DNA of 64,000 nucleotides from Chaenocephalus aceratus (lineage: Eukaryota; Chordata; Actinopteri; Perciformes; Channichthyidae), in assembly GCA_023974075.1 (NCBI GenBank), contig JAMFTG010000169.1, positions 190,890 to 254,889 of the forward strand. Reading direction: 5' to 3'. Positions 22,857 to 33,574 of the stretch are shown here, piece by piece. Position 1 is the first letter of the stretch. Each line of letters begins with the position of its first letter. Made by a program: the position numbers and the translations under genes. The notes under the pieces are model-generated. The model worked only from the letters and a program-made list of their open reading frames with translations. It was not told where the DNA came from and ran no database searches.

Positions 22857-23118
22857 GCTGCTGATACTGCTGCTGCTGCAGCTTGTGGCGCCGGCTGCTT
22901 CGATGACAATAACTTTCTAATACTGTATGTACTGTACTGTAATAACTGTATAGGCTATTAGCTTAAAACTCGTCAGGCACTAGGAAAGATCACTTCTTCT
23001 TCAGGGTAGGCTACGCAGTACGCAGGCTAATGTCCCACAGTGGCTGCCTCTCTGGTGGACTCCAGTATTGCACATTACTCCCGAGACGTTTTTTAAAAAA
23101 AAATCTTACATTTTTATT

Positions 23119-23212
23119 TTACAAATATTTTTTTTGTAAGTGAAACATCCGGGGATTTTCAGAAAACATCCGGGGCTTGAGCCCAAGTAGCCACCCCCTA
23201 GCGCCGCCACTG
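23119..23212 (-). mobile_element. hAT end nested in a hAT transposase gene
   Basis: On the minus strand CAGTGGCGGCGCTAGGGGG starts at 23,212, inside the transposase frame below, and replaces its C-terminal part. The open frame runs on through the insert to 23,119 only by chance. Confidence 0.6.
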
Positions 23213-23919
23213 GTGTCCGTCTCATCATGCAATTCCGTCTTTATTCTTCGGATGAGTAAAGAAGTAGCTATTTGTAGTATCTCATTCTGGATATCGGGGC
23301 TTGTAAGTTTCCCGTTCCCCGGCAGGTCGCCCAGTCGCCGTTTAATTTCTGGGTCATAGTGAGAGATCATTTTAAATAACTCCAGAAAGTTGCCTCTGTT
23401 CAATGCCTCTTCGTTTTCCCGATGCCCACGTAACGGAATCCCCTGCTTTGCACAAAATAAAACGAGGTCTATTACTACCTTAATGTGCTCTCTATTCCTT
23501 TCCACAAACGACCTGTTGCAAGCGTCGTTGTTCAGCTGGTTAACAATATTTCCCCGTCCTTGATGGCTTTGTCTGAAGCCTTCGGTTTTGCCGAGCGCCG
23601 CAGAATGTGCCCTGCTAGCCCCGTGTTTCACACAACACTGTGAAATGTGTTTCCAGTCTTTAAAGCCCGTTTTTATAAATCGGTCCTCAGTGGTAGCTTC
23701 GGGAAAATGTCTACATGCCTTACAAAAAACAGCATCTCTTGAGGTGCTGTATTCCCGCCATGGGAAAAGTCCATTCCACCTGACAGAAAAACACCGGGGC
23801 TTGCCGGCTAAGGTTGTGGGTGGGAAAGAACCGAGTTTGGGCTGTGTCGCTGGTTCATCTATTGTGGACAAATCTGATGGGGCCTTGATTTCCAAACCAG
23901 CATCCTCTTCCAGCTCCAC
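23213..23919 (-). pseudogene. hAT transposase, TTF-type zinc-finger N-terminal part
   Basis: DNA-transposon protein fragment, related to the ZMYM1/TTF-type hAT transposases found across fish. Visible are a GKPRCFSVRWNGLFPWREYS stretch, the zinc-binding segment FCKACRHF and the H of WKHISQCCVKH that ends the TTF finger, then a helical region (VNQLNNDACNRSFVERNREHIKVVIDLVLFCAKQGIPLRGH) that starts the DUF4371/RNase-H-like part. The catalytic core and the dimerisation domain are missing because another hAT end cuts in at 23,212. A start Met at 23,919 follows a plausible leader but may not be the original start. Confidence 0.7.
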
Positions 23920-24335
23920 AGAAACCGCTGCTGAAGTAGTCTGGGCTGCTGAGGATGATGTCTGAGCGACTTCAGAGTCATGCTTCTCCGTTCTACGTCG
24001 TTTGTTAAGAATTTGAATAGAGTACTTTGTTTTTCCATGTTGTCATTGTCAAGCTAGTTTCAAACTGTCAAGGCTACGGATAACAATGAATTGGCGCCTG
24101 CGCAGTGGATGGAATCTGAGCGCCGCTCTTGCCCGTGGATGAGATTGGCGGGAGTGAGAGTGGTACGCACCTGCCATTCAAAATAAACTGACGCTAATAT
24201 CTGAATTTGTAAAGAAGTAGTAAGATACAACGATTTTCGAAAAATAAAAAAGTATTGAAAGTCAGACAATTTACAATATACATTCACTGGCTGCTGTGAC
24301 ATATTTTCCAGATACTTTTTAAGCCTTTTGGTTGG

Positions 24336-24400
24336 TGCAGACGCGTAGCTGTGGGTGGGCCTTGGCCCCAGGCCCACCCGGGCCCACCCACAGCTACGCC
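24336..24400. repeat. Short palindrome (GCGTAGCTGTGGGTGGGCC both ways)
   Basis: Two opposed copies of the same 19-20 bp sequence separated by about 15 bp. It may be the terminus of the TTF-hAT element, as CAGACGCGTAGC resembles a hAT end. Confidence 0.6.
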
Positions 24401-24559
24401 TATGCCTACAGCTATGTCAGGGAATCCTTTCGCCCTCTGACGCAGCTGACCAGCCGCTATCCCCCTCACGGAGGGGCTGCAACTTGTTGTGGCCAGTTTA
24501 TGACCGAGCAGCTCTCGGTCAGAGATAGTTATTGTTGAGAGACACCTGAGGCCAGTACT

Positions 24560-25072
24560 ACGGAGCAGCTACAGGTTAGTTTAGCCTGATGGATCCGATT
24601 CAGAAAACACGCATTTTAAAAGCTTTTCTCTGCCGTCTTGTCTGCAGACTTGTCAAAGCGTTAATTCATGGTTTTTACTAACTGTTATCAGTATGTAGTT
24701 ACTTCGGCACCACTTTGAAACGTGTATTACAATTAAATCACGGTCAAATATGTTCATTTTGTTGTAGGATTTACATGGAGATACGCCCCGTCCCCTCTCC
24801 AGCGCCTCTTGTTTGAATGACAGCATTGACAGGAGCAAACACAGCTGACAGCCGCGGTGAAACTCGAGCGATTAGAGCGATGCGAATATTGGGTGGTCTA
24901 CCATAGTATTTACATGGAGATAAGCCCCTTACAAACCATGAATTAATAAAGCATTAATTATGCATTTACTCCTGTCATTCAAACAAGACGCTGGAGAGGG
25001 GGCGGGCCGGATCTCCATGTAAATCCTATCGGAATCGGATCCATCAGGCTAAACTAACCTGTAGCTGCTCCG
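24560..25072. mobile_element. MITE with 40-bp inverted ends (CGGAGCAGCTACAGGTTAG)
   Basis: Left end CGGAGCAGCTACAGGTTAGT...GGATCCGAT and its mirror ending at 25,072. No transposase. Target duplication unclear. Confidence 0.7.
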
Positions 25073-25448
25073 TCCACACTCACAACAACGTCATACAGTC
25101 ATAAATAAAGCAGCGACTGTATTCACCATGACACAGACAGTCTGTGGTTTGTACATGTTTAACTTTTGTCCAGTTTCTGAACAGATATGAGGAGCTGTGA
25201 GCTCTGAGTGTGTGCTAACAGCTAACGGCTGATGTGTTGGGCTAATCACGAAGCGTCATTTCTTGACTGGCAGCAAAAACAACCAATCACAGCAGTGCTT
25301 CTCTGGCTGGCTCTGTCCAATCACAAACAAGAAGTGTTCTCCCTAAAGGAATACCCTTTCCGTCCAATGTGAAATGCTGCGGTGTTTTCTGAAATGCTGT
25401 GGTGTTTTCTGAAATGCTGCGGTGTCTTGCACTTCAGGGCCACCGTAG

Positions 25449-25669
25449 TTAACAACTCTTTTTATGGAGTTCTTTTATTTGGGGTTAAGTACATTGTCAG
25501 AATAAGTGAGAAATGAATTTAACTTATGTTGGACAGCTATCATACTGAATACATATTTACTGTGAATGTGTGCAAAAATGTATGGCATACAGAAGTTAAA
25601 TCCATTTCTCACTTATTCTGACAATGTACTTAACCCCAAATAAAAGAACCCAATAAAAGAGTTGTTAAA
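25449..25669. repeat. Fold-back element with about 80-bp arms
   Basis: TTAACAACTCTTTT...GGGGTTAAGTACATTGTCAG reads back in inverse order from 25,669, with a spacer of about 55 bp. A transcript would form a near-perfect hairpin. Confidence 0.75.
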
Positions 25670-25785
25670 TAATAGTGAAGTTACGTTGTAATAACAATAA
25701 CTCATCTCTCTCGAGTTTTCCTTTTGAGCTTTGCCAAAAGCCACTGTGTCAATGTTGTCCTACTTGGGTTGCCGTCCGGAGTTGT

Positions 25786-25860
25786 CCAATATGGCGGACC
25801 ATCTCGCACATGCGCATTGCGCACTGCAGATCGGGCAGAGCTGCAGATCGGGGCGTGACA
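25786..25860 (+). promoter_or_regulatory. Candidate TATA-less promoter of ZNF gene 3
   Basis: AATATGGCGGACC (YY1-like, 25,788-25,800) and GCACATGCGCAT (NRF1-like, 25,806-25,817) lie about 250-275 bp upstream of the ZNF first-exon ATG. The stretch is CpG-rich in an AT-rich neighbourhood. Motif match only. Confidence 0.35.
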
Positions 25861-26064
25861 AGCTCTACTGATCCATCATCTGTGTGTCTGGATAAACCTC
25901 TGAACGGACTCTGCTCTTTTTTCTGGAGTGTTTACCTCGGACTATAGGAGCTAGCTTAGCATGCTAGCTGGAAACACGTGAGCAACACTAGTCAGATTGA
26001 GAGTTTGACGGAGAGAGAAACGGTGTGTTTAACGGAGTCTGCAGGGAAAGGTGATCTAGGAAAC

Positions 26065-26257
26065 ATGAGTAAAGTCCAGATGCTGCTGTCGTTGAAGAAG
26101 CAGCGAGTCACTGCTGCTGCTGAAGAGATATTTTCTCTGTTTGAACAAACAATAGCAGAGCTCGAGGAGGAGCTGTTTCTTTCCAAAGAGGAGAACAAGA
26201 GACTCCAGAAACTACTGGACGCTGTTTCACAGCCTCAGCTTCGGATACACAGAGCAG
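26065..26257 (+). CDS. ZNF gene 3, first coding exon (coiled-coil N-terminal domain)
   Basis: Encodes 64 residues starting MSKVQMLLSLKKQRVTAAAE and ending LRIHRA, the helical N-terminal module placed before DVQQL exons in many fish C2H2 proteins. The stretch TAAAEEIFSLFEQTIAELEEEL...LQKLLDAV is strongly heptad-like, so it likely mediates protein-protein contact. ATG 26,065 has A at -3. The exon ends in CAG followed by GTCTGT (donor GT at 26,258) in phase 1. The last exons at 7,935, 15,839 (minus) and 33,575 begin with AT in phase 1, so Ala-Asp-Val joins correctly. The next plus-strand acceptor of this type is at 33,575, so I assign it to ZNF gene 3. Confidence 0.75.
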
Positions 26258-26335
26258 GTCTGTTCCCTTTACTCTTCATTAACACTTTAAACTCTTCAGT
26301 AACACTTTATTATCACATTAATAACACGTTAGACC

Positions 26336-26400
26336 AGGGGCGCTGGAAGGGGGGTGCTGAGGGCGCTGCAGCACCCCCTAGCGTTAGGCAGGCGGAGCTC
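26336..26400 (+). mobile_element. hAT-like end (CAGGGGCGCTGGAAGGGGGG)
   Basis: A typical hAT terminus at the inner edge of the right arm. The left arm lacks the outer 40 bp or so and joins another hAT end at 20,497. Confidence 0.55.
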
Positions 26401-28779
26401 CTCTGCCTGCACATTTACATTTTTAAATGTTTTGATATATATTTTTTGATTACTTTTCATTGTGCCTGAGATATATTTTATATTATATATTATTCAAATG
26501 ATACTTTTAAAGTATAAAATAAATTATTTAGCTTCAGGGAAGAAAAATTAAAAATGTTTTTTTAGTTGGACACGTGAGCTGCGTTTCTCAAGAGATCCTC
26601 ACGCGGTATGAAAATCTCCTTTACAAAATAAGTGTCCAATAATCAACAACACAACAATGATCGTATAGTGGTAGTATAACACATGTGAAACATTAAACAT
26701 AAACAAACTGGTGTACAAAACTCACATACCTGCATTTCAATGGACAACATAAAATGGACACGTGAGCTGCGTTCTGTTGGAGAGATAGCACCACGCTTAC
26801 GTTAGCCTATTAGCTCAAATTAGCTATAGAGAACCGCAGTGACGCGTCCTAAAACCCGGAAGTAAGTTAGCATTTTTACCACTTCCGGTTCCTTCGATAA
26901 AAAGCAATGAAAAAGTTAGTTTGCCCTGTTCTGCTTGAAAGCAAGTCCCTGCCTCCTGCAAACTGTTCAAACAGACGCTTCAACTCGTACCAGTTGGAGT
27001 CTGTATGTTTGAATATGGATCTTAATTCGGCGTGACGTTGAAGCAGCGACCCTGCTGTAGTTCCTTTATAGCATAACGTTAGCATTTTGCTTCTGGCAAC
27101 TAGATTTATGATTCGAAAATTATAAAAGTAGGGTAGACATGTGGAGATTATCCGGCTGAACAAAACGTGATCCGTCTCTTAAATGTGTTTCAACCACAGA
27201 CCTTATTTCCAGCTATTATCCAAAATCCTACGGAGACATTGCATTGCGTTTTTGACGAAGGAACCGGAAGGAGTTTACTTCCGGGTTTTAGGACGCGTCA
27301 CTGCGGTTCTCTATTGATGGTCACATTAATAAATCATATAACACAAATAGCCAATCACACAAAAAACATGTTGCGGTGAGCATTAAACGACTATCATTAA
27401 ACTAAACAAACACAACGGAACGTTATTGTCCTAATAAAATAATAGCATACATTTTGTCCACTGACATAATACAATAGCACCTTACCAAGCCCCCAGGAAG
27501 TGCGCTGGACTCAGATGAAAATATTCGTGGTGGCCAAACGGAGGTACTACACTTCCGTTTGGTTGCCAGGCCCGGAAACACTTTTTCCCATTGACTTACA
27601 CGGGGAAAGAGTGGTCTGTAAATCGTTGGATAATTGTTTTTAAACTACCCAGTATGAACACTTGTATAGCCCTTATTAAAAACATTCGTTCCTCAAGTTG
27701 TAGAAATATGCTAATAACGTTCTGATAGTTATTTCCCTCGGCATTATGAACGTGCATCTAACCCACGGGACCGCGCTGCCCGGCACGTTCATGTTACGTG
27801 TGCAGCATTACATGCGTTTATCTTTACCCATGGATGCACAATAAGAACGGATCCATACATATATATATATATATATATATACACAGTGCAATAATTCTTT
27901 CATGCTAAATGAAGCTCTGTTGCTTGGATATCACTAGATCCTGTTACAGCGTAATATAAGTACATAACGATTGATGTGTACATTAGCATAATGACTAGCT
28001 AGCCGCTAACTGCCGCCTCGTTAATATCAAATCCATCATAACAAATCATTACCATGCTGTCATGAACGTGCGGTGCTGTTACGTGTACGCATATTGACGT
28101 GCTTGATGTGAACACGCATTTTGGTTAAAGTACTTCTCAGGCATGCTGGGTAATCTGTGACGTTTCGCTCTCTCAAAACTTGGGCCATTTTATCATCATG
28201 CGCCAATGAGCAACTCTCATAGGAATGAATGAGGCCCCGCCTCCCACGCTGTATCCAGTTCTTATTATGCATCCATGCACCTTACTCTCAAGAGATGCTC
28301 ACGTGGTATGAGAATCTCCCACAATCCATTGCGGTAACAAAGCTACAGTAATGCAGGCACACGTTTGTAACACCAGATGGCGTAATTCTCCAATTTAACC
28401 AGGATTTTACACCAACCGTTATAACTCTGTTACATAGGCACAACAAAGTATCTCGGAAATCTTTCTCACTAAAAACGCTAAATCTGTAAAAAAGATTGAA
28501 ATGGAAGATGCAGGGCATGATGACGCAGAATCTGTGAAAGGGGCATTATGCCTTATAATATTATATACAATATTATAAGTGTGTGGTTGCCTTCTAGTCA
28601 CTTTGCTCAGCACTACTGCTTGTAGGCAGGCATGACGAGACTCTTCAGTCGACCCATGTTCAGGGCTTGTGGGTTTAGTTTCCTGCACGCCTCGACGTAA
28701 GAGAGACGTAAGCGACGCCGCCTCTTAGCTCCGGAATCTCTCTCTCTTTGCAGCTGGTGCTGCTCTTCTCAGATTCTGC
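26375..28779 (-). repeat. Right arm of inverted repeat 2
   Basis: Mirror copy of 18,300-20,495. It retains about 230 bp (near 27,820-28,050) missing from the left arm, including an AT dinucleotide run near 27,861-27,881. Confidence 0.75.
26827..27313. mobile_element. MITE, second full copy (same family as 19,560-20,048)
   Basis: Bounded by TAGAGAACCGCAGTGACGCG and its mirror image. The internal small frame (minus strand, about 26,910-27,087) is identical at the residue level to the copy in the left arm. Confidence 0.75.
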
Positions 28780-28913
28780 TGAGTTACACGTTACTGCCTC
28801 CAGTGCCCTGTACGACGAAGCCAGTTCAACAGACCCGGGATATGTTTGAGTTACCCTGCTTAACTAACCCTAACAAACGCGATCTCGCTAAGCGGTCCTA
28901 CGAAGCTGGTTAT
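28780..28913. other. No recognised gene
   Basis: Short stretch present only on the right side, between the repeat-2 arm and the LINE tail. No motif recognised. Confidence 0.4.
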
Positions 28914-29381
28914 CAAAGTTAAAGTTAAGTTAAAGCCTTTTATTGTCATTATACACAGAGTATAACGAGATTCAGAGTGCAACTCTGTCCCGGTGTGCAA
29001 CAAATACAAACACGTACATAACACTAAAAAACACGGCAATAGGACAGACAACATAAACAATCATACGGGGGGATAAATAGTTTAAAATATTGATATAAAA
29101 ACAGTAAATAAAGTGCATTAAAAGTGTGTGTATGTGTGAGCCTGGTCACGGTTATTGCATTATGTGTGGTGGTTGAGCAGCCTGACGGCCCAGGGGTAGA
29201 AAACTGTTTTTGAGTCTGTTTGTCCGTGACTTGAAGCTCCTGTCTCTCCTCCCAGAAGGCAGGAGAGAGAACAGTCTGTGACCTGGGTGAGAGCTGTCCT
29301 TTATGATTTAGTTAGCTCTGCTGCGGCAGCGGGAGGTGGAGATGTGTTCCAGAGAGGGCAGGGGGCAGCCGATGGTTTTCT
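28914..29381 (-). mobile_element. LINE 3' end with TTTAAC-type tail (inverted partner of 17,519-18,292)
   Basis: Minus-strand 3' UTR preceded by the end of the RT C-terminus (HPGHR...LLNHH). The tail AACTTTAACTTT at 28,914-28,935 is a simple repeat as expected at a LINE 3' end. It is interrupted at 29,381 by a younger L2. Confidence 0.7.
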
Positions 29382-31250
29382 CAATCAATCAATCAATCAA
29401 TCAATGTTTATTTATATAGCCCAATATCACAAATGTTACATTTGTCTCAGTGGTCTTCACAGTTTGTACAGAATATCAGTATGACAATACGACACCCTCT
29501 GTCCTCAGACCCTCACATCGTACAAGGAAAAACTTCCGAAGAAAACCCAGTTTAAAGGGAAAAATGGGAGAAACCTCAGGGAGAGCAACAGAGGAGGGAT
29601 CCCTCTCCCAGGACGGACAGACGTGCAATAGATGCCGTGTGTAAATTGAAAAGATAATACATTTGCAACTTAGGTAGTCCAGATGTTTGGAAATGCATGT
29701 GTGTATAATAGGAAGATGAATCCACGAGGATATCCATCCAGGACCACAGCCACGACTCAAGATCCAGGGCTCGCGATCCAGGACACAGGACCGCAGGATC
29801 ATCCATGACTCCGGATCCCGGCATATATAGACACCAAAAAGAAAGACATTTGGGGAAGCTGGGTTAATGGGAACATGAGAGTACACAGGTACAGACAGAG
29901 AGAAGGAAGAAGTAAGATGTCCCCCGACAAACTAAGCCTATATCAGCAAAACTAGGGGCTGAATCTAATCAGCCCTAACAATAAGCTTTATCAAAAAGGA
30001 AGGTCTTAAGCGCACTCTTAAAAGCGGATAGGGTGTCTGCCGCCCGAACACAAACTGGAAGCTGATTCCACAAATGTGGAGCTTGATAAGAAAAGGCTCT
30101 GGCTCCCATTGTACTTTTAGAGACTCTAGGAACAACCAACAACCCTGCATTCTTGGAACGCAATGCCCTAGTAGGACAGTAGGGTATAATGAGTTCTTTA
30201 AGGTAAGATGGCGCCTGCCCATTAAGGGCTTTGTAGGCGAGAAGAAGAATTTTAAATTCTATCCTGTGTTCTATAGGGAGCCTATAAGATATGCCTGATT
30301 TTTGCAATGTTACGTAGATGGAAGTGTGCGGTCCTTGAAATTGATTTTATGTGGGCGTTAAAGGATAAATCCTGATCAAATACAACACCAAGATTCCTTA
30401 CAGTCTCACTGGAGGCCAAATTAATGCCATCCATAGTTAGTATATCTTTAGATAATTTGTTTCGTAGATTCTTCGGGCCAAGTACAATAACTTCAGTTTT
30501 GGTCGTGTTTAACATCAAAAAGTTTAAGGTCATCCACGTTTTTAAGTCCTTGAGGCAGTCTTGAATTTTATTTAGATGATTAATTTCATCAAGCTTGATT
30601 GATAAATATAGTTGAGTATCATCCGCATAACAATGAAAGTTTACAGAATGATTCCTTATAATATTGCCTAACGGAAGCATATATAATGTGAACAAAATAG
30701 GTCCGAGCACTGAGCCCTGTGGCACTCCATGGCTAACTTTGGTTTGCGTAGAAGATTCATCGTTAACACGTACAAACTGAGAGCGTTCAGATAGATAGGA
30801 CCTAAACCAGCCTAAAGCAGTTCCCTGTATGCCAACTAAGTGCTCTAGTCTTTGCAATAGGATATCATGGTCGATAGTATCAAATGCAGCACTGAGATCG
30901 AGCAAAACAAGAATAAAGACAAGTCCCTTTTCAGAGGCTATTAGAATGTCATTTGTGACTTTAACCAGAGCTGTCTCTGTGCTATGATGTGTTCTAAAGC
31001 CAGACTGAAAATCTTCAAATAAATCATTGTTTTTTAAATAATCACACAGCTGTTTTGCGACTGCTTTCTCAAGAATCTTTGAGAGGAACGGAAGATTAGA
31101 AATAGGTCAATAGTTGGCTAAAACCTCTGGATCGAGGTTGTGCTTTTTAAGAAGCGGTTTTATCACTGCTACTTTGAATGATTGTGGAACATAATATAAT
31201 GTTAAATTGATAATGTACTCACTAAACTTCCGATTATTTTCACTTTTTTT
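29382..31250 (-). mobile_element. L2-type LINE, 5'-truncated, with (TGAT)n tail
   Basis: Minus-strand RT: PLLKKHNLDPEVLANY (31,107-31,370 frame), then after a stop LDLSAAFDTIDHDILLQRL, GVPQGSVLGPILFTLYMLP and the catalytic CYADDTQLYL (30,282-30,905), then the C-terminus VPRVSKSTMGARAFSYQAP (29,975-30,307). The 3' end is followed by ATTG/TGAT repeats at 29,382-29,405. It lies inside the older LINE. Several frame breaks make it inactive. Confidence 0.85.
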
Positions 31251-31611
31251 CTTCCAAAAGTTAATTATCCAAAGCCTCTGTACACCCCCCTCTATATACA
31301 TGTAATGGTTTGGTCCTGCCTCCAAACGCTGTGCGGCACCGCTTTTTCTAGCAGCAGAGAGTGAGAGCATGACGCTGGTGAGGAGGGATGCTAGTACTTA
31401 CGTGTGTACAATGTCTCAACGACTAACAAAGTCAGGCTTTCAAAAAAGAAAAGAAAGGAGAGAAAGACAAGAGAGAGGGACTAAAGGGCGACAGTATGTC
31501 AACCAGTTTTTCAAAAGAAAAGGTGGGTGTGGTCTATGAGTGGTGGGAATTAGTCTGTTAGCTAAGCGTAGTCCATTGGCAATAATAATTGTAATGTTTT
31601 GCTGATATTAA

Positions 31612-31987
31612 AGGTGGGGTAAGTAATTTTGGAGAAACCAGCTCCAGTGCGCTAGAATTTGAAAATACACAGCCGGAAGAAATCTGCCACTTCCTTACAG
31701 AGCCCCTCCTCCAACACACACGAACGCGTGCACATGACCAATGAGGGCACGAGATAAGTTTGTGCACAGATGGAAGGCTGACAGGCAGGTAGGCCATCCA
31801 GTTATTTTAGCCGGCTCAGATGATTGGTCGTGCTTTCTACAGTACCACGGCTTCCACAGAGGAAATTTGTTATGGATTTGTTGTCAAAGCACTTCAGATA
31901 TTCATTGCTATCGGGATGTTAAGAGCATTCCATGGAATATAACAAAGTGTATCTCGAGCCGGTTTCTCAAACTTACCTACCCCACCT
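31612..31987. mobile_element. MITE with TTAA at both borders
   Basis: AGGTGGGGTAAGTAATTTTG at 31,612 and the mirror ending CCCCACCT at 31,987, each flanked by TTAA. TTAA is the duplication used by piggyBac-type transposases, but as TTAA is a palindrome it could be part of the inverted repeat instead. Confidence 0.6.
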
Positions 31988-31991
31988 TTAA

Positions 31992-32945
31992 CTACTGTTG
32001 ATATATTCACAGAAAATGCTGAGGTTTTTCATTTCACTGCTCTTTTAGCTGACATTTAATAAATGCAGGTACATTTTTAGCAGCTATTCATACTAAACCA
32101 GTTGTCCCTCCCCCTGGTGCCAGGATCAACAGATCCATCTCTAGGCTCCGCAGCCCTGTTCCCCCATAAGGCTTTGCAGTCTTGCCATGTTGTCCATTGA
32201 AAGCCAGTTGGCTAGAAAGCTGGACTTCAAGGACTTGATCAGTGACTTAGCCTGTAAGAAGGCTAGGCGCTGGGCTCTTGGTGAGTAAGGCTGAGCCAGG
32301 GCTCGTATTAACTGTTAAAGGGCAAGGCTATGGTAACGATATTGGATCACTACACACCATATGCATGATGAGAAAAAGACTGAGAACAAGTAATAGGCTC
32401 TGATTTAGCGCCACCATCAGGCCTTTTCACTTCCATTTCCGTGTTGTTGTCCGTTTACACTTTAATACCCGCTTATTTGGTAGTTGGTATGTATATTTAA
32501 TAAAACAATCTGCTGCTTATGTTATTTCTTTTGTTATAGCATTTTATAAATGATAATATTGGTGTTAATGTTCACTTTATTTTAATTTAAGAGGTCATGT
32601 ATATTTAAGTTATAGTTATTTATTCATTCAAAAATGTTATTAAAAAGGCATGTACTCCATAAAGATGACTATTGAGGTCTATTGTCAGGAATGTTAGTGT
32701 TATATCAAAATAGTGAATTCTACTGCAGTAGAATGTTGCCTGTCTGCACAGTGTTATAGTTTCACCACTCAGTGTCAGTAAATATTGTGCAGTTAGTATT
32801 GGACTACACGATAGATGCAAGCCTGTACAGGTAGAGTTATTTAAAGCATCAATGAGTCGGTTGGGTTCTGGAGGTGTGGTTACAGCAATTGTGCTTGGTT
32901 GGTGTGACCTGTGCCTGGTGGTGGGGCCCAATGTGATGTCTTTTC
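31992..32945. other. No recognised gene
   Basis: AT-rich intronic sequence with no convincing frame, RNA gene or element end. Confidence 0.45.
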
Positions 32946-32954
32946 ATGGGGCCC

Positions 32955-33412
32955 AAAATTAATGATAATGATATCCTATTGCAAAGTCTAGAGCACTTAG
33001 TTGGCATACAGGGAACTGCTTTAGGCTGGTTTAGGTCCTATCTATCTGAACGCTCTCAGTTTGTACGTGTTGACGATGAATCTTCCACGCAAACCAAAGT
33101 TAGCCATGGAGTGCCACAGGGCTCAGTGCTCGGACATATTTTGTTCACATTATATATGCTTCCGTTAGGCAATATTATAAGGAATCATTCTGTAAACTTT
33201 CATTGTTATGCGGATGATACTCAACTATATTTATCAATCAAGCTTGATGAAATTAATCATCTAAATAAAATTCAAGACTGCCTCAAGGACTTAAAAACGT
33301 GGATGACCTTAAACTTGTTGATGTTAAACACGACCAAAACTGAAGTTATTGTACTTGGCCCGAAGAATCTACGAAACAAATTATCTAAAGATATACTAAC
33401 TATGGACTTAAC
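32955..33412 (+). mobile_element. L2-type LINE fragment, cut at the duplication border
   Basis: Plus-strand RT piece NDILLQSLEHLVGIQGTALGW...GVPQGSVLGHILF...CYADDTQLYLSIKLDE. Nearly the same subfamily as 29,382-31,250. It stops at ATGGA 33,412, exactly where the ZNF module begins. Confidence 0.8.
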
Positions 33413-33574
33413 TGTATTATCCTGAGGAGGGCCTCTTTGCACTTCCGCTCACCCCTAATAATTGCGGAAGAGACGATGGGCCTCTCTTTTCTAGAAACTG
33501 TAATTCAATAACATACCTAATTATATTGACCAGGTCCAAGACTGATATAACTGTGTGTTTCCTGTTTTCCGCAG

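Larger units (their letters stand above)
26258..33574 (+). other. Proposed 7.3-kb intron of ZNF gene 3
   Basis: Bounded by a GT donor at 26,258 and the CAG acceptor at 33,572-33,574 after a pyrimidine-rich CCTGTTTTCC tract. It contains the right arm of inverted repeat 2, a LINE end, two L2 pieces and a MITE. Confidence 0.55.
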
